Positions 8,762-16,670 of a stretch of 64,000 bases of DNA are shown here, piece after piece (within the stretch, counting starts at the first letter, position 1; every line of letters begins with the position of its first letter). The position numbers were made by a program, and so were the translations under genes. The stretch is from contig NZ_RFFG01000011.1 of the NCBI RefSeq assembly GCF_003696215.1, forward strand, positions 62,001 through 126,000, read 5' to 3'. This DNA is from Actinomadura harenae (GTDB lineage: Bacteria; Actinomycetota; Actinomycetes; Streptosporangiales; Streptosporangiaceae). The notes beneath the pieces are model-generated. The model made no database searches, was not told the DNA's origin, and was given only the letters and a program-made list of their open reading frames with translations.

Positions 8762-9430
8762 ATGGCGACGACCTCGGCGACCACCCCGGCGATGGGCACG
8801 AGCGGCGGCAGGCTCGCCGAGGCCGAACGCCTGCTGGAGACCCTGGAGCACGCGAAGACGATCGAGGAGGGGCACTTCGGCGCGCTCGGCATGCTCATCA
8901 CCGACGCCTCCCTCTGTGCGGACGAACCGGCGCTGACCGCCCTCAAGGACGGCCTCCAGTGGCTGTGCCGGACGCACTACCTCGACGTCCCGGCCCTCGA
9001 CCCCGACCGGCGCGAGGAGCGGGGCCGGGTGCTCGGCCTCATCGACGTCGCGCACTGGGCGCTGCGCCGGATGCCGTCCGGCCTCCAGCTCGGCCTGCGC
9101 CCGGGCGGCCACGCGGCCCGCTTCCTGGTCGCCGTGGCCGCCCGTCCGGGCCGGTCCAACCGCGAGCTCGCCGCCGAGCTCGGCACCGACGACACCGAGA
9201 TCAGCCGGGTCGGCCGCCGCCTGCTCGCCGCGGGCGTCGTGTGGCGGCGCAAGGAGTGGCGCAGCAACCTGTGGGACATCACGCCCCGCGGCCGCGCCTA
9301 CCTGGACGAGATCGGCCTGCTCCCGGCCCCCGCCGACGGCGACGCCCCGGCCCCGGCGCCCGCGCCGTCCGGCCCGTCCCGCCGCGGCGTCGACCCCGAC
9401 CCGGCCCCCACTCCCCGCCGCCGTCCCTGA
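8762..9430 (+). CDS. Winged-helix (MarR-like) DNA-binding protein
   Basis: 222 residues. The N-terminal helical part (about 15-110) is unfamiliar. Residues about 115-190 form a winged helix: recognition region SNRELAAELGTDDTEISRVG, then LLAAGVVWRRKEW and a wing NLWDITPRGRAYLD. The C-terminal 35 residues are Pro/Ala-rich (APAPAPAPSG) and probably disordered. ATG at 8762 is preceded by AAGGACC; a TTG start further upstream would place the putative promoter inside the coding region. It is divergent from the nitrilase-like gene and lies behind a SARP-style promoter, so it may be a downstream regulator in a cascade (inference). Confidence 0.7.
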   Translation: MATTSATTPAMGTSGGRLAEAERLLETLEHAKTIEEGHFGALGMLITDASLCADEPALTALKDGLQWLCRTHYLDVPALDPDRREERGRVLGLIDVAHWALRRMPSGLQLGLRPGGHAARFLVAVAARPGRSNRELAAELGTDDTEISRVGRRLLAAGVVWRRKEWRSNLWDITPRGRAYLDEIGLLPAPADGDAPAPAPAPSGPSRRGVDPDPAPTPRRRP

Positions 9431-9531
9431 CCCGGCCGCGACGACGGCTCCCGACCACGGGCCACCCCGGCCGCGATATGCCCTGACCTGTGCCGTTACC
9501 CTTCGGGCGAGGACCGCAGAAGGAGGACGGC

Positions 9532-10641
9532 ATGGCGGACGGGGACAGCACGCGGAGCGTCCGGGCGGGGCGGCCCGCCCCCGAGCAGTACACGCCCGAG
9601 CTGCCCGGCCCGACGTTCGCCGCGCACTTCCACCTGTCCGGCGAGGCCACCGGCCCCTACACCTACGGCCGCGACGCCAACCCCACGTGGACGCTGCTCG
9701 AGGACGCGATCAGCGAGCTGGAGGGCGGCGGCACCACGACGGTCTTCTCGTCCGGGATGGCCGCCGTGTCCGCCGCGATGCTGTCGCTGGTCGCGTCCGG
9801 CGACACCGTCGTCATGCCGGACGACTGCTACCAGACGACCCGCGCGCTGCGGGACCGCCTGGAGTCCTACGGGGTGCGCGTCCGCATGGCCCCGACCGCG
9901 GACGACGCGCAGCTCGCGCTCGTCGAGGGCGCCCGCCTGGTCTGGCTGGAGACGCCGTCCAACCCCGGCCTGGACGTCTGCGACATCGCCCGGATCGCCG
10001 CCGCCGCGCACGACGCGGGCGCGCTCGTCGCCGTCGACAACACCCTTGCGACGCCGTTCGGCCAGCGCGTCCTGGACCTCGGCGCGGACCTGGCCGTCGC
10101 CAGCGACACCAAGTCCCTGACCGGCCACGGCGACCTGCTGCTCGGCCACGTCACCGCCCGCGACCCGGAGCTCGCCGCCGCCGTCCGGACGTGGCGCAAG
10201 ACCGTCGGCGCGATCCCCGGCCCGATGGAGGCGTGGCTCGCGCACCGGTCCCTGGCGACGCTCGGGCTGCGGCTCGACCGCCAGACCGCGAACGCCCTCG
10301 CCCTCGCGACCGCCCTCCGGAACGACCCGCTGGTCACCGGCCTGCGCTACCCCGGCCTCGCGAGCGACCCGGCGCACGCGGTCGCGTCCCGGCAGATGCG
10401 CCGGTTCGGCTGCGTCGTGTCGTTCACGCTCCCGTCGCGGGACGTCGCCGACCGCTTCCTGCGCGCGCTGCGCCTGGTCGGCGAGGCGACGAGCTTCGGA
10501 TCGGTGCACAGCACCGCCGAGCGCCGCGCCCGCTGGGGCGGCGACGACGTCCCGCCCGGCTTCATCCGCTTCTCCTGCGGCATCGAGGACGCCGACGACC
10601 TGGTCGCCGACGTCCTCATGGCCCTGGACGCCGTCCGCTAG
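9532..10641 (+). CDS. Cystathionine gamma-lyase/synthase family PLP enzyme
   Basis: 369 residues of the Cys/Met-metabolism PLP-dependent family. Features seen: YTYGRDANPTW (tetramer active-site Tyr/Arg and NPT), SSGMAAVSA (phosphate-binding turn), LVWLETPSNP, VAVDNTLATP and the Schiff-base lysine in SDTKSLTGHGD near residue 193. The C-terminal domain carries FIRFSCGIED, where Arg binds the substrate carboxylate. The family makes or cleaves cystathionine; lyase versus synthase cannot be decided from sequence alone. ATG at 9532 follows a strong AGGAGG. It stands alone, converging on the encapsulin gene with 32 bp between the stops. Confidence 0.85.
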   Translation: MADGDSTRSVRAGRPAPEQYTPELPGPTFAAHFHLSGEATGPYTYGRDANPTWTLLEDAISELEGGGTTTVFSSGMAAVSAAMLSLVASGDTVVMPDDCYQTTRALRDRLESYGVRVRMAPTADDAQLALVEGARLVWLETPSNPGLDVCDIARIAAAAHDAGALVAVDNTLATPFGQRVLDLGADLAVASDTKSLTGHGDLLLGHVTARDPELAAAVRTWRKTVGAIPGPMEAWLAHRSLATLGLRLDRQTANALALATALRNDPLVTGLRYPGLASDPAHAVASRQMRRFGCVVSFTLPSRDVADRFLRALRLVGEATSFGSVHSTAERRARWGGDDVPPGFIRFSCGIEDADDLVADVLMALDAVR

Positions 10642-10673
10642 CCGCTCCTGAGGCACGCGGCGGACGCGGGCGG

Positions 10674-11507
10674 TCAGAAGCCGGTCTTGTGCGCCTGCGG
10701 TGACGGCCCGGTCAGCGCGACCGCCGACTCGGCCGTGTAGGCGAGGAAGGTGAAGCTCTCCAGCAGGTACAGGTGGACGCCGGACGCGTCGTGGCCCGTG
10801 TAGCCGATGGACAGGTCCTGGCCGAGGCTCAGCCGGTAGTCGCCGCCGCGCGTGCTCATCACGACGCCGCCCTCGATCGCCGGGGCCCAGATGATCCCGC
10901 CGTCCACCAGCTTGGCCAGGTGCTGGTACACCGGGTAGCCCTGGTCGGACGAGCGGGTCGCGGCCGTGTAGGCCTCCGATCCCAGGACCAGCGCGTACGG
11001 CCCCTCCACCCCGGCCAGCCGCAGCGTGGCGAGGGCCTCGGCGACCGTGTCGGGGTAGTGCGACGCCTCGGCGGGCAGCGGACGCGCCGGGGACACGGTC
11101 ACGGCCTGGCCGGCGATCCCCGCGATGCGCCCCGGCGCGTAGCCGTGGAAGATCGCGCGGTCCTCGGCGAGGGCGAGCCGGGTGGCCGCGTCCTTGGCGG
11201 GCTGCCAGTCGGCGTCCTGGGCGCCGCGCTCCACGGCGTCCACGGCCTCGCGCGCGACGGTGAACGGGACGGTCAGCTGGACGACCGGACGGCTCGTCCG
11301 CAGCGCCGCCGTGACGCCCTCGGCGGGGGAGTCGGCCGGGTCGAGGTAGCCGGTGGTGACGGCCGCGAGTTCGGGCCCGGCCGCGTCCGGCACGTCCACC
11401 AGGCGGCGTCCGGCGACGCTGCGGGTGAAGGTGCGGCGGACCTCGTCCTCCAGGTCGGCCCAGGCGGCGGCGGAGACCGGCGCCAGTTCGCGGTGCAGGT
11501 TGTTCAC
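10674..11507 (-). CDS. Encapsulin nanocompartment shell protein (family 1, linocin/CFP29 type)
   Basis: 277 residues, beginning NNLHRELAPVSAAAWADLEDEVRRT in spirit: the classic N-terminal arm of CFP29/linocin-M18 shell proteins. The HK97-like fold follows, with DAATRLALAEDRAIFHG, YALVLGSEAYTA, and the C-terminal LLESFTFLAYTAESAVAL. The length is slightly above the family's usual 265 because of a short tail. It self-assembles into a cage that encloses cargo bearing a C-terminal loading peptide. GTG at 11507 follows AAGGAGAC and overlaps the DyP stop codon (GTGA), so it is translationally coupled to the cargo gene. I judge the identity firm from the N-terminal arm and cargo context. Confidence 0.93.
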   Translation of the reverse strand: MNNLHRELAPVSAAAWADLEDEVRRTFTRSVAGRRLVDVPDAAGPELAAVTTGYLDPADSPAEGVTAALRTSRPVVQLTVPFTVAREAVDAVERGAQDADWQPAKDAATRLALAEDRAIFHGYAPGRIAGIAGQAVTVSPARPLPAEASHYPDTVAEALATLRLAGVEGPYALVLGSEAYTAATRSSDQGYPVYQHLAKLVDGGIIWAPAIEGGVVMSTRGGDYRLSLGQDLSIGYTGHDASGVHLYLLESFTFLAYTAESAVALTGPSPQAHKTGF

Positions 11508-12670
11508 GGTGTCTCCTTCAGGCAGCCGATGCCCAGCGACCCGAAGGGGTCGCCGGACGCCGTTCCGGGTGCCGCGCCGGCCACGGGCGGCGCCGGGACC
11601 GCGGCCGCCGCCCCCGGCCCGGACGCGGGCAGATCCGGGGGCGAGTCGAGGAAGTCGGTGGTCGGGACGTGGAACAGGCACCCGGTGACGGCGGTGGAGA
11701 AGTCCAGGATGCGGTCGGTGTTCCCGGCGGACGTGCCGAGGAACATGTTCCGCAGCATCTCCTCGGTCGTGTCGGGCGTGTGGCTGTAGCCGATGAAGTA
11801 GGTCCCGAACTCGCCCGTCCCGGCGGCGCCGAACGGCATGTTGGCGCGCAGGATCTGCCGCTGCGTGCCGTCCGGGTCCGTGACGGTGTTCACGGCGACG
11901 TGCGAGTCGTCCGGCTTGGACGCGTCGTCGAGTTCGATGTCGGACAGCTTGCGGCGTCCGATCACCAGTTCCTGGGCCTCGACCGGCAGCGCGTTCCATG
12001 CGGGGAGGTCGTGCAGGTACTTCTGGACGACCACGTAGCTTCCGCCCGCGAACTCGGGGTCGTCCTCCTCGGACACGAGCGCCGAGCGGTCCGCGAGGGG
12101 CCCGCCGGGGTTCTCGGTGCCGTCGACGAACCCGAGCAGGTCGCGCTTCTCGAAGTACCGGAAGCCGTGCACCTCGTCCTGGACGGTCACCGCGCCGCGC
12201 AGCCTGTCCATGATCTGCGTGGCGAGCTCGAAGCAGAGGTCCATGGTGCGGGCGCGGATGTGGAACAGCAGGTCGCCCGGTGTGGACGGCGCGCGGTGCC
12301 GGGGGCCGTCGAGCTCGGCGAACTCGTGCAGCCCGGCCGGGCGGTTCCCGGTGAACAGCCGGTCCCAGGCGGCCGACCCGATGCCGGTCACGCAGGTCAG
12401 GATGCCCTCGGGGACGCGGAACCCGACCGCCCGGACCAGCCCGGACAGGTCGGCGAGCAGTTCGTGCACCACCTGCTCGGCCCCGGCCTCGATGGTGACC
12501 ACGAGGAACACGGCGGCGTCGGTGAGCGGCCCGACCACCGCCTGCGGCTCAGCTCGCACCGCCCGCGGCTCAGGTCGCACGGCCTGCGGCTCAGGTCGCA
12601 CGGCCTGCGGCTCAGCTCTCACGGCCTGCGGCTCGGGTCGCGGGGGCAGCGGCTGGGGCTTCGGCGGCAT
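11504..12670 (-). CDS. DyP-type heme peroxidase, encapsulin cargo
   Basis: 388 residues. The DyP signature GFVDGTENP, the proximal heme histidine in DDSHVAVNT and the distal arginine in RQILRANMPFG are all present. The C-terminus is a Pro/Ala-rich linker ending GDPFGSLGIGCLKETP, which matches the encapsulin cargo-loading peptide pattern (GSLxIGSLK) with Cys in place of the usual Ser. The N-terminus holds five copies of a PEPQAVR-like heptad before the normal start of the fold (VVGPLTDAAVFLVV). DyPs oxidise dyes and other substrates with H2O2; packaged forms are linked to oxidative-stress defence. ATG at 12670 follows GGAG. It forms an operon with the shell gene. Confidence 0.93.
   Translation of the reverse strand: MPPKPQPLPPRPEPQAVRAEPQAVRPEPQAVRPEPRAVRAEPQAVVGPLTDAAVFLVVTIEAGAEQVVHELLADLSGLVRAVGFRVPEGILTCVTGIGSAAWDRLFTGNRPAGLHEFAELDGPRHRAPSTPGDLLFHIRARTMDLCFELATQIMDRLRGAVTVQDEVHGFRYFEKRDLLGFVDGTENPGGPLADRSALVSEEDDPEFAGGSYVVVQKYLHDLPAWNALPVEAQELVIGRRKLSDIELDDASKPDDSHVAVNTVTDPDGTQRQILRANMPFGAAGTGEFGTYFIGYSHTPDTTEEMLRNMFLGTSAGNTDRILDFSTAVTGCLFHVPTTDFLDSPPDLPASGPGAAAAVPAPPVAGAAPGTASGDPFGSLGIGCLKETP
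12540..12644. repeat. 21-bp coding minisatellite in the DyP N-terminus
   Basis: Five tandem 21-bp units start at 12540, 12561, 12582, 12603 and 12624 (consensus GCCTGCGGCTCAGGTCGCAC plus one base). They encode the repeated PEPQAVR/AEPQAVR heptads of the peroxidase. Adjacent units differ by one to five bases. In-frame copy-number change would leave the enzyme intact. Confidence 0.85.
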
Positions 12671-12830
12671 GACGGCTCCTCGGTGATCGCGCGGGCCCTA
12701 CGCCACTCTCTACCGCCACTCGCGGCTCTCCAACCCCAAGCCCCACCCAAGACACACGGATGCGTCAGGGAACTCCCCTTACCGCCCGGTCTGGACGGGG
12801 TGGACGAAAGTGGACGGCCAGTAACGGTCG

Positions 12831-12859
12831 TTGACACCTCCAGGGCCCGGAAAGAGTCT
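12831..12859 (+). promoter_or_regulatory. Candidate sigma-70-type promoter for the small secreted protein
   Basis: A perfect TTGACA at 12831-12836 is followed after 17 bp by GAGTCT (12854-12859), which keeps only the A and final T of a -10. The spacing to the ATG at 12916 is reasonable. The evidence is the -35 match alone. Confidence 0.35.
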
Positions 12860-12915
12860 CGAAACGACGCGGGCGCCCCTCCGAAGCCCGCCGAGTCTCC
12901 CACTCCGGAGTTGCC

Positions 12916-13293
12916 ATGACCTTCGTACGCCGTGCCACCGTCGCCCGCGGCGCCGTCGCCCTCACCGCCTCCGTCGCGCTCACCGCGGCGTTGGCCGCGT
13001 CCCCCGCCAATGCCGCGCCCGCCCGTTCGGCCGCTCCCGCAGTGGGTGTCTGCGCGGTGGGCTACTTCTGCGTGAACCTGATGAACGGGACGGTCGTCTC
13101 GGTTCCCCAGGGCTCGATCGGCCACTGGAGCCCGCCCCTGCTGGCCGGTTCGATCGTCAACGCCACCAAGGTCACGTACTGCGAGGTCCTCGGCTCCGGG
13201 ATCCTCTCCTTCGGCAGCCTCGGCGCGGGCCAGTCCCAGACGGGTCCGGTCTACATCGACGAGGCCGGCCCGGGACCTGCCTGCCCCGTCTGA
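12916..13293 (+). CDS. Small secreted four-cysteine protein
   Basis: 125 residues. A Sec signal peptide (Arg-rich start TFVRRATVARG, hydrophobic core, cleavage after SPANA near residue 33) precedes a mature domain of about 90 residues. Four cysteines (in VGVCAVG, YFCVNL, TYCEVL and PACPV) suggest two disulphides. The GYFCVNLMNG segment faintly recalls I36-type peptidase inhibitors, but the match is too weak to name. ATG at 12916 has only a weak upstream purine stretch (CGGAG at about 12905). It is divergent from the dyp-encapsulin operon. Function unknown. Confidence 0.65.
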   Translation: MTFVRRATVARGAVALTASVALTAALAASPANAAPARSAAPAVGVCAVGYFCVNLMNGTVVSVPQGSIGHWSPPLLAGSIVNATKVTYCEVLGSGILSFGSLGAGQSQTGPVYIDEAGPGPACPV

Positions 13294-13309
13294 GGTCGAA
13301 ATCGGCGGA

Positions 13310-13336
13310 GCGGTGCGTCCCTCGGGGACGCACCGC
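13310..13336 (+). terminator. Terminator of the small secreted protein gene
   Basis: GCGGTGCGTCCC (13310-13321) pairs perfectly with GGGACGCACCGC (13325-13336) around a 3-nt loop, 16 bp after the stop codon. Confidence 0.7.
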
Positions 13337-13348
13337 ATCACCTACGGC

Positions 13349-13393
13349 CCGTCGATGCTCAGTCCGTCGATGCTCAGCCCGTCGAGGCTCAGC
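13349..13393. repeat. Three tandem 15-bp repeats
   Basis: CCGTCGATGCTCAGT/C repeats at 13349, 13364 and 13379 (third copy with one extra change), between a terminator and the 3' end of the AhpD-like gene. On the minus strand it would read as a five-residue repeat (LSIDG), but beyond the stop at 13476 no gene is supported there. Confidence 0.6.
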
Positions 13394-13475
13394 CCGCCGC
13401 GCGCTTCACCGGTTCGGTGATCCGGGCCTCGGCGGCGTCGGTCGGCTCGGTCAGCGCGAACGCGGTCGGGGCGGA

Positions 13476-13931
13476 TCAGCCCCAGGCGCCGGCGATCTGC
13501 CGGGTGGTGGCGTTGAGCCGGTTGAACAGGTTGGTGACGCTGATCATCATGACGATCGCGGCGAGCTGCTTCTCGTCGTAGTAGGTGGCGGCGGCGTCCC
13601 AGATCTCGTCGCTGACGGCGTCCGGGCGGTCGGCGAGCCGTGTCGCGGCCTCGGCCAGCTCCAGCGCCGCGCGCTCCTCGTCGGAGAAGTAGGGGGCCTC
13701 GCGCCACGCGGCGGTGGTGGCCAGCTTGTCCTCGCTGACGCCCGCCTTCCGGCCGCCCTTCACGCCGGCGTCGACGCACGCGCTGCACCCGTTGATCTGG
13801 CTGACGCGCAGGTGCACCAGTTCGAGGGTCTGCTCGTCGACGCCGCCGGTGTGGACGGCCTTGAAGATGTCCAGGATCGGCTTCATCGCGCCGTCGAGCA
13901 CCTGGGCGGGGTTCTGCATCCGAGCCTGCAT
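13476..13931 (-). CDS. AhpD/carboxymuconolactone-decarboxylase family protein
   Basis: 151 residues of all-helical AhpD type. The redox motif is INGCSACVDAG: both cysteines of CxxC are present, but the histidine normally four residues after the second cysteine is absent (AGV in place of MHx). The rest (AAWREAPYFSDEERAALELAEAATRLAD, in part, and LFNRLNATTRQIAGAW) matches the alkylhydroperoxidase-like clan common in actinomycetes. Such proteins are often thiol-peroxidase partners. ATG at 13931 follows GAGGAGAACGAC. It is divergent from the HTH-STAND regulator, which could control it. Confidence 0.8.
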   Translation of the reverse strand: MQARMQNPAQVLDGAMKPILDIFKAVHTGGVDEQTLELVHLRVSQINGCSACVDAGVKGGRKAGVSEDKLATTAAWREAPYFSDEERAALELAEAATRLADRPDAVSDEIWDAAATYYDEKQLAAIVMMISVTNLFNRLNATTRQIAGAWG

Positions 13932-14020
13932 GTCGTTCTCCTCTGTGGTCCTTCCGGCCCGTCCCGTGTTCCCGGGGGGCATGGCTCCATCACAGCCGGG
14001 ACGGGCCGCCGGGACGACCC

Positions 14021-14100
14021 CCGTGGGACACCGTGGGACAGCTGGTACGGTCACGACCAGCCAGGACTCGAACCGGGAGACTTCCGGCGAGGTGGGACAG
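14021..14100 (+). promoter_or_regulatory. Repeated GTGGGACA elements before the HTH-STAND gene
   Basis: CCGTGGGACA occurs twice in tandem (14021-14030 and 14031-14040), and GGTGGGACAG recurs at 14091-14100, 17 bp before the ATG. Between them GCTGGT (14041-14046) is inverted as ACCAGC (14056-14061). The spacing suits an autoregulatory operator in this divergent region; this is inference. Confidence 0.35.
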
Positions 14101-14116
14101 AGCGGCGGGGATCGCG

Positions 14117-16582
14117 ATGGTGGTGGAACGGCGGACGACGGACCCTCAGGCCGAACTGGCCGGACGGCTGCGGGCGATCCAGGACCTCTCCGGACGCGGC
14201 GTCCGCGCCCTGGCGCGGGACACCGGCCTCAGCTCGTCCTCGCTGTCGCGCTACCTGAGCGGCCAGAGCGTGCCGCCGTGGCCCGCGGTCGTCGAGCTGT
14301 GCCGCCTGGTGAAGCGCGATCCGCGTCCGCTGCGTCCGCTGTGGGAGCGCGCCGGGAGCCCGCTGCCCGCGCCGCCGAAGACCAGCCGCCAGGTGCCGCC
14401 GCCGTCGCCGCCCGCCGGGGCGCCGCGCCCGCCGCGCAACGACCTGCCCCGCGACGTGCCCGACTTCACCGGACGCGGGGACGCCCTCGCCGGCGTCCTC
14501 GCGGCCGTCGAGGGCGACCGGCTCGTCGCGATCGACGGGATGCCGGGCGTCGGCAAGACCTGCCTGGCCGTCCACGCCGCGCACACCCTCACGGCCGCCT
14601 ACCCGGACGCGCAGCTCTACCTCGACCTGCACGGCTTCACCGAGGGACGCGAGCCGCTCGACCCCGACATGGCGCTGCGGACGCTGCTCGCCGCGCTCGA
14701 CGTGCCGTCCGAGAGGATCCCGCAGACGGGCGGTGTCGAGCCGCTCGCCGCGTTCTGGCGTTCGGAACTGGCGTCCCGGCGCGCGGTCGTCGTCCTGGAC
14801 AACGCCGCCGGGGCCGACCAGGTCCGCCACCTGCTGCCCGGCGCGGGCCCCTCGGTCGCGCTGATCACGAGCCGCAACCGCCTGCTCGGCCTGGACGAGG
14901 TCCCGCCGGTGTCGCTGGACGTGCTGTCCCCCGAGGAGAGCGCCGAACTGCTGGCGCGCGCGAGCGGCGAGGCGGGCCGCCCGGAGGGGCGCCTCGCCCG
15001 CGAGCCCGAGAACACCGCCGAGGTGCTGCGCCTGTGCGGCCACCTGCCGCTCGCGCTGCGCCTGGCCGCCGCCCGCCTCCGGCACCGTCCGGGCTGGACG
15101 GTCGGCGTCCTCGCCGAGCGCATGGCGGAGGGGCCGGGCGAGTTCGACCGGGCGTTCGCGATGTCGGTCCGGCAGCTGGACCGGTCGCAGCGCCGCTTCT
15201 TCCGCCTGCTGGGCCTGCTGCCCGGTTCGTCCTTCGACGAGTACGTGGCGGCGGCCGTGGCGGACGTCCCGCTCCGCACCGCGCGGACGATCCTGGAGGA
15301 CCTCCTCGACGCCCATCTCGTCCAGCAGCCGTCCGCGGGCCGCTACCGGCTGCACGACCTCGTCCGGGAGCACGCCCGCCGCGCCACCGCCGAGCACGAC
15401 GCGCAGGACGACCGTGACCGGGCCGTCCGGCGCGTCCTCGACTACTACGTCCACGCGGCGGCGGCCGCCGAGTCCGTGATGCCCCACCTGTCCCGCGGCC
15501 GGGCGCCGCGCGCGGGCGAGGCCCCGGCCGAGCTCCCGGCCTTCACGCACAAGCACCAGGCGCTCTACTGGTACGTCACCGAGTACACGAACCTGATGGC
15601 CGTCTTCGACACGGCGGTCTCGGCCGGAGCCGACGTCCATGCCTGCGAACTGCCGCGCTTCATGCACGCCTTCTTCGCGCGCCGGTGCGGGACGACCCAC
15701 CTCAACGTCCTGTTCGAGCGCGCCCTTTCGGCCGCCGAGCGCCTGGACGATCCGCTCCGCATAGCCGAGGCCCACAGCGACCTCGGTTTCGCCCGTTACA
15801 ACGCGGGCCGCATGCCCGAGGCGCACGCGGCCTATGCCGCCGCCGAACCTCTGATCGCCGCGACGGGTGACACCTGGGCCGAGGCCGAACTGGCCATGCG
15901 CCGTGCCTTCCTCCTCTGGGACGAGGGCAACGCGCAGGAACCCCTGACCCTCTTCTGCAAGGCCGCCGCCCTCTACGACTCCATCGACTCCGTCACGGGC
16001 AAGGCCCATGCGACGGCCAACGAGGCCTGGGCCCTCCTCCAGCTGGGCTACCGGGACGCCGCCGCCACCCGGGCGCGCGAGGCCCTCGACCTGACCGCCT
16101 CCGACCCGGCCTGGCCGTCCACCCTCACGGCGCTCCTCACCCTCGGCGTGGCTCTCGCCCCCGAGCGTCCCGACGAGGCCACCGGCCACCTCACCCGGGC
16201 CCTGGACCTGGCCCGCGAGGACAACCACAGGCACAACGAGGCCTGGTGCCTCAACTGCCTCGGCGTGGCCTACCGCCAGATGGGCCGCTACGACGAGGCC
16301 CTCGCCGGCCACCGCCGGGCGTTCGCCCTGCTCGACGAGCTCTTCGAGGAGCACTGGAAGATCCACTTCCTCAACGGCTACGGCGAGACCTGCCGTCTCG
16401 CGGGCCTCCCCGACGAGGCGCTGCGCCTCCACCGCCAGGCCCTCCGCCTGGCCCCCGAGGTCGGCTACCGCCACGAGGAGGCCCTCGCCCACGAGGGCAT
16501 CGCCGCCGTCCTCGCCGACACCGACCCCGCCAGCGCCGCCGAACACCGCGCGGCCGGCCGGGCCCTCCTCCAGCCCTCCTGA
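14117..16582 (+). CDS. HTH-STAND regulator (XRE-like HTH, NB-ARC, TPR)
   Basis: 821 residues. An XRE-like helix-turn-helix (about residues 10-70: VRALARDTGLSSSSLSRYLSG) replaces the SARP winged helix. The proline-rich linker and DVPDFTGRGD lead into an NB-ARC ATPase with intact Walker A (GMPGVGKTCLA, about 141) and Walker B (AVVVLDNAAG). TPR-like repeats fill about 480-815 (for example QMGRYDEALAGHRRAFALLD). Proteins of this layout are presumed ligand-sensing repressors or activators. ATG at 14117 follows GCGGGGATCGCG; an earlier in-frame start at 14033 would add 28 residues of unlikely sequence and absorb the upstream repeats. It is the fourth NB-ARC protein in 16 kb. Confidence 0.88.
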   Translation: MVVERRTTDPQAELAGRLRAIQDLSGRGVRALARDTGLSSSSLSRYLSGQSVPPWPAVVELCRLVKRDPRPLRPLWERAGSPLPAPPKTSRQVPPPSPPAGAPRPPRNDLPRDVPDFTGRGDALAGVLAAVEGDRLVAIDGMPGVGKTCLAVHAAHTLTAAYPDAQLYLDLHGFTEGREPLDPDMALRTLLAALDVPSERIPQTGGVEPLAAFWRSELASRRAVVVLDNAAGADQVRHLLPGAGPSVALITSRNRLLGLDEVPPVSLDVLSPEESAELLARASGEAGRPEGRLAREPENTAEVLRLCGHLPLALRLAAARLRHRPGWTVGVLAERMAEGPGEFDRAFAMSVRQLDRSQRRFFRLLGLLPGSSFDEYVAAAVADVPLRTARTILEDLLDAHLVQQPSAGRYRLHDLVREHARRATAEHDAQDDRDRAVRRVLDYYVHAAAAAESVMPHLSRGRAPRAGEAPAELPAFTHKHQALYWYVTEYTNLMAVFDTAVSAGADVHACELPRFMHAFFARRCGTTHLNVLFERALSAAERLDDPLRIAEAHSDLGFARYNAGRMPEAHAAYAAAEPLIAATGDTWAEAELAMRRAFLLWDEGNAQEPLTLFCKAAALYDSIDSVTGKAHATANEAWALLQLGYRDAAATRAREALDLTASDPAWPSTLTALLTLGVALAPERPDEATGHLTRALDLAREDNHRHNEAWCLNCLGVAYRQMGRYDEALAGHRRAFALLDELFEEHWKIHFLNGYGETCRLAGLPDEALRLHRQALRLAPEVGYRHEEALAHEGIAAVLADTDPASAAEHRAAGRALLQPS

Positions 16583-16670
16583 GCCTGGGGGATCTTGTCC
16601 GCCTTTCGTGCTGATTGCTAATTTTGCGGCTTCGTGAGGCTGAAGCGCGTCGTGGGAGAGTCGGCAAGGA

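Noticed and set aside
1..9430. Secondary-metabolite biosynthetic cluster around the SARP genes
   Set aside because: No PKS, NRPS, terpene or RiPP biosynthetic gene is present; only regulators and a nitrilase-like enzyme are seen.
12540..12644. CRISPR-like array
   Set aside because: Units are contiguous 21-mers without spacers and lie in frame inside dyp.
13342..13475. Repeat-containing small protein (LSIDG repeats) on the minus strand
   Set aside because: The repeats lie downstream of the AhpD-like stop in another frame, with no start or SD of their own.
14056..14085. tRNA T-arm-like sequence (GACTCGAACCGGGA) suggesting a tRNA remnant or att site
   Set aside because: No acceptor, anticodon or D-arm can be paired with it; the T-stem has a mismatch; no integrase is nearby.
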